DNA of 64,000 nt from NCBI RefSeq assembly GCF_006440735.1, contig NZ_VFUA01000003.1, positions 95,435 to 159,434 on the forward strand, given 5' to 3'. Positions 63,820 to 64,000 of this stretch are shown in pieces. Source of the DNA: Mesorhizobium sp. B2-7-1 (GTDB taxonomy: Bacteria; Pseudomonadota; Alphaproteobacteria; Rhizobiales; Rhizobiaceae). The translations under genes and the position numbers were made by a program. How positions within the stretch are numbered: the stretch's first letter is position 1; the number at the start of each line of letters is the position of its first letter. The notes below the pieces were generated by a model, which did no database searches, had not been told where the DNA came from, and worked only from the letters and a program-made list of their open reading frames with translations.

Positions 63820-64000
63820 ATGTCGAATGAACTCACCATGCACGCCACGACCATCGTCAGCGTGCGCAAGGGCAACAAGGTCGTGATCGCCGGCGATGGC
63901 CAGGTCAGCCTTGGCCAGACGATCATGAAGGGCAACGCCCGCAAGGCGATGCAGATCGCGTCCGACATCTGCGTCTACACCAACAACAATTTCGTCGTCG
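63820..64000 (+). CDS. hslV: ATP-dependent protease subunit HslV with apparent internal deletion (partial, runs off right edge)
   Basis: Sixty codons are visible from ATG 63820. Residues 1-42 are the HslV N-terminus: a short propeptide MSNELTMHA, then [20 protein letters not shown] and TIMKGNARK, with the catalytic threonine. In HslV this is followed by VRR and about 115 more residues. Here the frame goes at once to [18 protein letters not shown], which matches the extreme C-terminal helix of the family (ALDIAGDICIYTN in E. coli). About 118 residues are missing in frame. If real, the product would be about 65 residues and could not form the HslV ring protease. The end lies outside the window. 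Divergent from hisB as in other rhizobia. Confidence 0.85.
   Translation, partial: MSNELTMHATTIVSVRKGNKVVIAGDGQVSLGQTIMKGNARKAMQIASDICVYTNNNFVV

Overview
The window reads as chromosomal DNA of a Mesorhizobium-like alphaproteobacterium (Rhizobiales). The inference rests on high GC with strong GC-rich shadow frames, on rhizobial gene neighbourhoods (pckA divergent from chvI-chvG-hprK-manX-ptsH; ahcY next to a PAS histidine kinase and tsaE-addB-addA-trxA; a his operon divergent from hslV; trpFBA-accD-folC), and on many intergenic palindromic repeats. I see no tRNA, rRNA, CRISPR, IS element or prophage. Most genes are housekeeping; accessory genes are wedged between them.

Layout. 1-9594: accessory metabolism and regulation, namely an ECF sigma factor with a SnoaL-like tail (cut by the left edge) and a small partner, a ketopantoate-reductase-like protein, an FAD dehydrogenase, a Gfo/Idh/MocA dehydrogenase, a cytochrome b561/YceI pair, a LysR regulator divergent from an aldo/keto reductase, and a nucleotidyltransferase-like protein. 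9642-16586 (minus strand): translation cluster infC (AUU start), an ICMT-like methyltransferase, rpmI, rplT, pheS, GFA, ASCH, pheT. 16802-20192: hydrolase, BenE-type transporter, DUF2852 protein, YgjP-type peptidase. 20822-26266: trpF, trpB, trpA, accD, folC. 26273-31434: a catabolic locus with a GntR/FCD regulator divergent from a class III aminotransferase and a TRAP transporter. 31449-33003: TauE exporter, cupin, thioredoxin.

33078-44538 (minus): a tightly overlapping block running from a PAS histidine kinase through a TsaE-AmgK-like fusion, a MurU-like nucleotidyltransferase and addB to addA, linking tRNA modification, cell-wall sugar recycling and double-strand break repair. 44729-50279 (minus): ahcY with a palindromic operator candidate, then the regulatory PTS (HPr, EIIA-Man, short HprK) behind ChvG/ChvI. 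50621-54038 (plus): pckA, arfB, a BON-LysM protein and alkB. 54001-57698 (minus): a Gtr-like lipid-linked glycosylation cluster. 57875-63603 (minus): the histidine operon hisB-DUF2628-hisH-DUF1330-hisA-arginase-like-hisF-hisE-coaA. 63820-64000: start of hslV.

The most unusual observation is at the right edge. The hslV reading frame passes from its N-terminal catalytic segment straight into the conserved C-terminal segment, as if about 118 codons had been deleted in frame. Other points worth attention are the arginase-fold protein with altered metal ligands inside the his operon, the apparent AUA start of the LysR gene, an AccD without zinc-ribbon cysteines, pheS/pheT split by two accessory genes, a three-unit repeat beside infC, and at least five kinds of palindromic intergenic repeat, one built from a 60-base half-unit used in both orientations.
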